Source: Phycisphaerae bacterium (GTDB lineage Bacteria; Planctomycetota; Phycisphaerae; Phycisphaerales; UBA1924). From it: DNA of 8,915 bases. How positions within the stretch are numbered: position 1 is the stretch's first letter; each line of letters opens with the position of its first letter. Under the pieces are notes generated by a model, which was not told where the DNA came from, ran no database searches, and saw nothing but the letters and a program-made list of their open reading frames with translations. Below, one piece after another: positions 6,848 to 8,915 of the stretch. A program made the translations under genes and the position numbers. The stretch covers positions 1 through 8,915 of the forward strand of contig JAEUIX010000094.1 of assembly GCA_016794945.1 (NCBI GenBank), given 5' to 3'.

Positions 6848-7258
6848 TCAGCCGCTGATGTCCAACGACCGCCCGACCTGCACCGCCACCGCCGCGGCGT
6901 TCTTGTCCCACGGGGCCCGGTAGAGCGGCAGTGCGTCGGCATCCCGATCGGCGGTCGGGGTCGAAGTCGTCGCGACGGACACCGATGGCCGGGGCTGGGC
7001 GCCGGAGAAATCAACGGCTCCCGGCACGGTCGCCGCGATCAGCTGACGGGCTCCGGAGGCCTCGACCGCGTCGATACGGGGACGTGCCTCGAGGTTCGCG
7101 GCGGACGCCCGCTCGACTCTGGCGAGCACCGGGGCGAACCCGGTGCGATCAACCTTGGCGACTGGCCCCGGCCGCGCCGGCTGTGCGGCGGTCCCGGCTC
7201 CGTACGCACGGGCGACGTGGAAGGGAATGGTGGGCGGGATGGAGCCGTCGACGCGCAT
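6848..7258 (-). CDS. Small protein of unknown function
   Basis: A 136-residue protein that I do not recognise as any characterised family. There is no signal peptide, membrane segment or Cys. The N-terminus (MRVDGSIPPTIPFHVARAYG) and the C-terminus (LYRAPWDKNAAAVAVQVG, near 113-130, then RSLDISG) look compositionally normal and possibly conserved. The middle is Ala/Pro/Thr/Ser-rich and probably disordered, apart from a segment with IDAVEASGARQLIAATVPG near 62-80. I associate similar short proteins with Phycisphaerae, but cannot verify this here. It is first of three closely spaced minus-strand genes (23 nt before the PLP enzyme), divergent from phoU. The coding call rests on the absence of a better frame, its position and the non-repetitive ends. 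No clear Shine-Dalgarno; TAGTCT (7276-7271) lies 12 nt upstream of the ATG. Confidence 0.7.
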   Translation of the reverse strand: MRVDGSIPPTIPFHVARAYGAGTAAQPARPGPVAKVDRTGFAPVLARVERASAANLEARPRIDAVEASGARQLIAATVPGAVDFSGAQPRPSVSVATTSTPTADRDADALPLYRAPWDKNAAAVAVQVGRSLDISG

Positions 7259-7270
7259 CGGGATCGCTTC

Positions 7271-7276
7271 AGACTA
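7271..7276 (-). promoter_or_regulatory. Possible -10 hexamer (TAGTCT) for the minus-strand gene group
   Basis: TAGTCT on the minus strand ends 12 nt before the ATG at 7258, giving a leader of about 5 nt. It matches TAnnnT and resembles the hexamers before other genes here, but no -35 partner is obvious. Confidence 0.3.
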
Positions 7277-7351
7277 CCAGGGCCTTCGACCCGCCGTCGA
7301 GGCGGGAGCGTGGGCCATCGACCATGACCTTTGTCCACCTTGAGAAAGCAG

Positions 7352-7380
7352 TTGCACTGTCCTGACACAATCCTCACACT
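7352..7380 (+). promoter_or_regulatory. Candidate sigma-70-type promoter of phoU
   Basis: TTGCAC at 7352-7357 and CACACT at 7375-7380 are separated by exactly 17 bp. This falls in the least GC-rich part of the 197-nt divergent intergenic region (7259-7455) and would give a leader of roughly 70 nt before the phoU ATG. The -10 departs from consensus at its first base. The rest of the region holds a 6-bp inverted repeat at 7290-7306 and nothing else that I can name. Confidence 0.45.
7357..7378 (+). promoter_or_regulatory. Pho-box-like 11-bp direct repeat
   Basis: CTGTCCTGACA (7357-7367) is directly followed by CAATCCTCACA (7368-7378), 8 of 11 positions identical. PhoB-type response regulators bind 11-bp direct repeats beginning CTGTC, so both period and first half-site fit. 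The repeat overlaps the candidate promoter spacer of a phoU gene. The second half-site is a poor match to the E. coli consensus, and the regulator of this organism is unknown. Confidence 0.35.
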
Positions 7381-7444
7381 GGGTGCGGACTACCCGAACA
7401 AAGGGGTTCCCTATCGTGCGACCGCGCAAGCGCTGCCGCTCGAC

Positions 7445-7449
7445 GGAGG
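7445..7449 (+). promoter_or_regulatory. Strong Shine-Dalgarno for phoU
   Basis: GGAGG at 7445-7449 lies 6 nt before the ATG at 7456. It is the best ribosome binding site in the window and fixes the phoU start. Confidence 0.75.
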
Positions 7450-7455
7450 AACCCG

Positions 7456-8184
7456 ATGCTGCTGCCCGACGAACCACACCCCGAGAGCGTGCACCCCGTG
7501 AGCCACGAAGTCCAGATCGAGAAGCAGATCAAGACGATCCGGAGCCGCCTGATGCAGGAGGCGGCCAGCGCGATCGGAATGGTGGAGAGCGCGGTCGACG
7601 CGCTCATGCGTCTGGATGTCCAGGCGGCGCGGGCGGTGATGGGCCGCGACGACGAGGTGGACCGCGAAGAGGTCCGCATCGAGGAGGAGTGCTTCCGGCT
7701 GCTGACGCTGTTCAACCCCGTGGCGCGGGATTTCCGCGAGGTCGCGACGATGCTCAAGGTCAACGGCGACCTGGAGCGCGTGGCGGACCACGCCACCAGC
7801 GTCGCGAAACAGACGGTGAAACTGGCGAAGCTGGGCGTGCCGCAGTGGCCCACCTCGCTGCAGGAACTGACGCAGCGGGTGCCCATGATGTGCCACGCGC
7901 TGCTGGCGGCGCTGCAGCGGGACGACGCGGTCGCCGCACGGGCCGTGATGAACAACGACGAGGCCATCGACAAGCTGGTCAAGCGGCTGTTCGAAGAGGC
8001 CATCGAGACCATGGGCGACGACCGCAACTCCAAGGCCGTCGGCATGCTGATGTACCGCTGCGGGCGGGAACTGGAGCGCATCGGCGATCTCATGAAGAAC
8101 ATCGCAGAGGACCTGATCTATCTCGTCACCGGCTCGATCGTGCGCCATGAAGCCAAGCAGGCACGGTCGCAGGCGCCCGAGTAG
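7456..8184 (+). CDS. phoU: Phosphate signalling/transport regulator PhoU
   Basis: A 242-residue, all-helical cytoplasmic protein, matching the usual PhoU length of about 220-240 plus a short N-terminal extension. Two tandem three-helix PhoU repeats are visible. The first covers about residues 22-125 with DDEVDREE (65-72) and NGDLERVADHA (103-113). The second covers about 135-226 with NNDEAIDKL (166-174) and RELERIGDLMKNIAEDL (204-220). Each repeat carries the E/DxxxD metal cluster motif: Glu107/Asp111 and Glu207/Asp211. PhoU represses the Pho response by linking the Pst transporter to the PhoR kinase and prevents toxic phosphate uptake. No pst or phoBR gene is in the window, so this is either a detached copy or the end of a group elsewhere. 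The start is set by GGAGG 6 nt upstream. A strong stem-loop follows the stop codon. Confidence 0.95.
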   Translation: MLLPDEPHPESVHPVSHEVQIEKQIKTIRSRLMQEAASAIGMVESAVDALMRLDVQAARAVMGRDDEVDREEVRIEEECFRLLTLFNPVARDFREVATMLKVNGDLERVADHATSVAKQTVKLAKLGVPQWPTSLQELTQRVPMMCHALLAALQRDDAVAARAVMNNDEAIDKLVKRLFEEAIETMGDDRNSKAVGMLMYRCGRELERIGDLMKNIAEDLIYLVTGSIVRHEAKQARSQAPE

Positions 8185-8209
8185 GCCGGCACGCCCCCGG
8201 CGTGCGGCC
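8184..8209 (+). terminator. Stem-loop directly after phoU
   Basis: GGCC (8184-8187), a bulged G, then GCACGCC (8189-8195), loop CCC, GGCGTGC (8199-8205) and GGCC (8206-8209) form an 11-bp stem with one bulge, starting at the last base of the stop codon. There is no T-run after it, so termination would be of the U-tract-free kind or the hairpin may protect the mRNA end. It separates phoU from the next gene, which appears to have its own -10. Confidence 0.5.
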
Positions 8210-8214
8210 CCTGG

Positions 8215-8220
8215 TAGACT
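8215..8220 (+). promoter_or_regulatory. Candidate -10 hexamer (TAGACT) for a leaderless mRNA
   Basis: TAGACT ends 6 nt before the ATG at 8227 and there is no Shine-Dalgarno in between. It parallels TACACT before the carboxypeptidase gene. The phoU stem-loop occupies the place where a -35 would be. Confidence 0.5.
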
Positions 8221-8226
8221 GCCGCG

Positions 8227-8915
8227 ATGGTTCTGGCGGGGTTGATCGCGCTCAACGTGCTGGCGATCGTGGGCATGCTCCTGCTGGCCCGCGGGCTGAT
8301 CGGCCGCCGAATCAACGACCACCCTGTCTGCGCCGCCTGCGGGTTCGATCTCATCGGCGTGTACGACCCGAAGGCCGACGGGCGGCCGCCGTGCCCCGAG
8401 TGCGGGCGATCCCTGGGCGCGCCGACCGCCGTCCGGCGAGGCGTGCGCGTCCGTCGCCCCGCGTGGATCGTCGCCGGGGCGCTGCTGCTCGCCTCGACGC
8501 TCGGACTGCAACTGGCGGTGGTCGGGGTCACCGTCGCGGGTGGTAATTTCCGCGCCGCGTTCCCGACCTGGGCGCTGATTCTGGAACTCAGCGCGGGCGG
8601 GTTTGCCGACCGGAACGCCGCCCTGCTCCAGCTCGACGCCCGCCTGAAGGCCGGCACGCTGGACCGGGCGGAGGTGGACCGGATCGTGGCGGTGGCACTG
8701 GAGGCCGTGGCGGACGAGCGCACGGTGTGGAACCCCGCCTGGGGCGCGTTCATGGTGGCGGCCCGGGGCGGGAAACTGGTGAGCGATGCGGACTACGGGC
8801 GGTTCCTGCGACTCGCGGCGGGTTGTCGGATCGAAGCCCGGAAGGTGGTGGTCCAGGGGGGGTTGCTCGCGGTGCGGTTCGGGGTCAGGCCCACGCGGGC
8901 GCCCGCCACCCTGTG
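8227..8915 (+). CDS. Zinc-ribbon membrane protein of unknown function (3' end outside window)
   Basis: The frame from the ATG at 8227 stays open to the right edge, giving 229 residues; it is incomplete. Residues 3-21 form a transmembrane helix. A four-Cys zinc ribbon follows: CAACGFDL (Cys35, Cys38) and CPECGRSLG (Cys56, Cys59). A basic stretch (70-77) precedes a second hydrophobic segment near 79-105. The remainder is a soluble domain with a helical segment around RLKAGTLDRAEVDRIV and a WNPAWGAFMVAA stretch. The combination of a CxxCGxDL...CPECG ribbon with membrane helices is something I associate with planctomycetes, where its role is unknown. The ATG is preferred because the protein begins with the expected hydrophobic helix and TAGACT lies 6 nt upstream. 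I cannot assign a function. The alternative of a longer upstream start is ruled out by the phoU hairpin and stop region being non-coding in style. Confidence 0.8.
   Translation, partial: MVLAGLIALNVLAIVGMLLLARGLIGRRINDHPVCAACGFDLIGVYDPKADGRPPCPECGRSLGAPTAVRRGVRVRRPAWIVAGALLLASTLGLQLAVVGVTVAGGNFRAAFPTWALILELSAGGFADRNAALLQLDARLKAGTLDRAEVDRIVAVALEAVADERTVWNPAWGAFMVAARGGKLVSDADYGRFLRLAAGCRIEARKVVVQGGLLAVRFGVRPTRAPATL

Noticed and set aside
7411..8511. A 366-codon antisense frame opposite phoU and the zinc-ribbon gene
   Set aside because: It is the mirror of two well-supported genes and crosses the phoU stem-loop; composition is that of a shadow frame.
8202..8546. A 114-codon plus-strand frame at the right end
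   Set aside because: Its product is Arg-rich and featureless, and it overlaps the zinc-ribbon protein, whose Cys motifs and membrane helices show the correct frame.
1..8915. tRNA, rRNA, CRISPR array, insertion sequence or phage genes
   Set aside because: I looked for clover-leaf ends, regularly spaced repeats, transposase motifs and terminal inverted repeats on both strands and saw none.

Overview
The window is a very GC-rich, gene-dense bacterial chromosomal segment with no mobile element, CRISPR array or RNA gene that I can recognise. Gene content suggests a planctomycete, most likely of the Phycisphaerae type. The clues are tandem exported amidohydrolases of a kind I associate with planctomycetes, a short membrane protein with a CxxC...CPECG zinc ribbon, a small secondary-structure-poor protein of a type I associate with that group, and several genes whose start codons lie only 5-7 nt after a -10-like hexamer. 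This assignment is inference from gene style, not a database result.

Layout, left to right. (1) Positions 1-2251, plus strand: the 3' part of one amidohydrolase and a complete, signal-peptide-bearing second amidohydrolase whose metal-binding motifs look lost. (2) 2318-3841, plus: an M32 (Taq-type) metallocarboxypeptidase with all family motifs. (3) 3908-4867, plus: a YeiH-type (UPF0324, 'putative sulfate exporter') membrane protein. It converges on, and overlaps by 44 nt, (4) a minus-strand cysteine dioxygenase (4824-5516), which follows (5) a CefD-like class V PLP enzyme (5580-6824) and (6) a 136-residue protein of unknown function (6848-7258). Items 4-6 are closely spaced and could form one minus-strand transcription unit. 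(7) A divergent intergenic region of about 200 nt leads to (8) a stand-alone PhoU (7456-8184) on the plus strand, with a candidate promoter and Pho-box-like direct repeat upstream. (9) A strong stem-loop follows phoU, then the start of a zinc-ribbon membrane protein (8227 onward) that runs off the window.

How the genes may work together: the clearest theme is sulfur amino acid catabolism. Cysteine dioxygenase makes cysteine sulfinate, a PLP enzyme sits just upstream on the same strand, and a putative sulfur-oxyanion exporter sits tail-to-tail. The two amidohydrolases form a second small unit, probably in the periplasm, with one intact-looking and one degenerate member. PhoU and the carboxypeptidase look like independent housekeeping genes. 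Nothing here is decisively a new system. The most worthwhile leads are the CDO-PLP-exporter neighbourhood, the degenerate amidohydrolase partner, the leaderless-start signal and the candidate Pho box.
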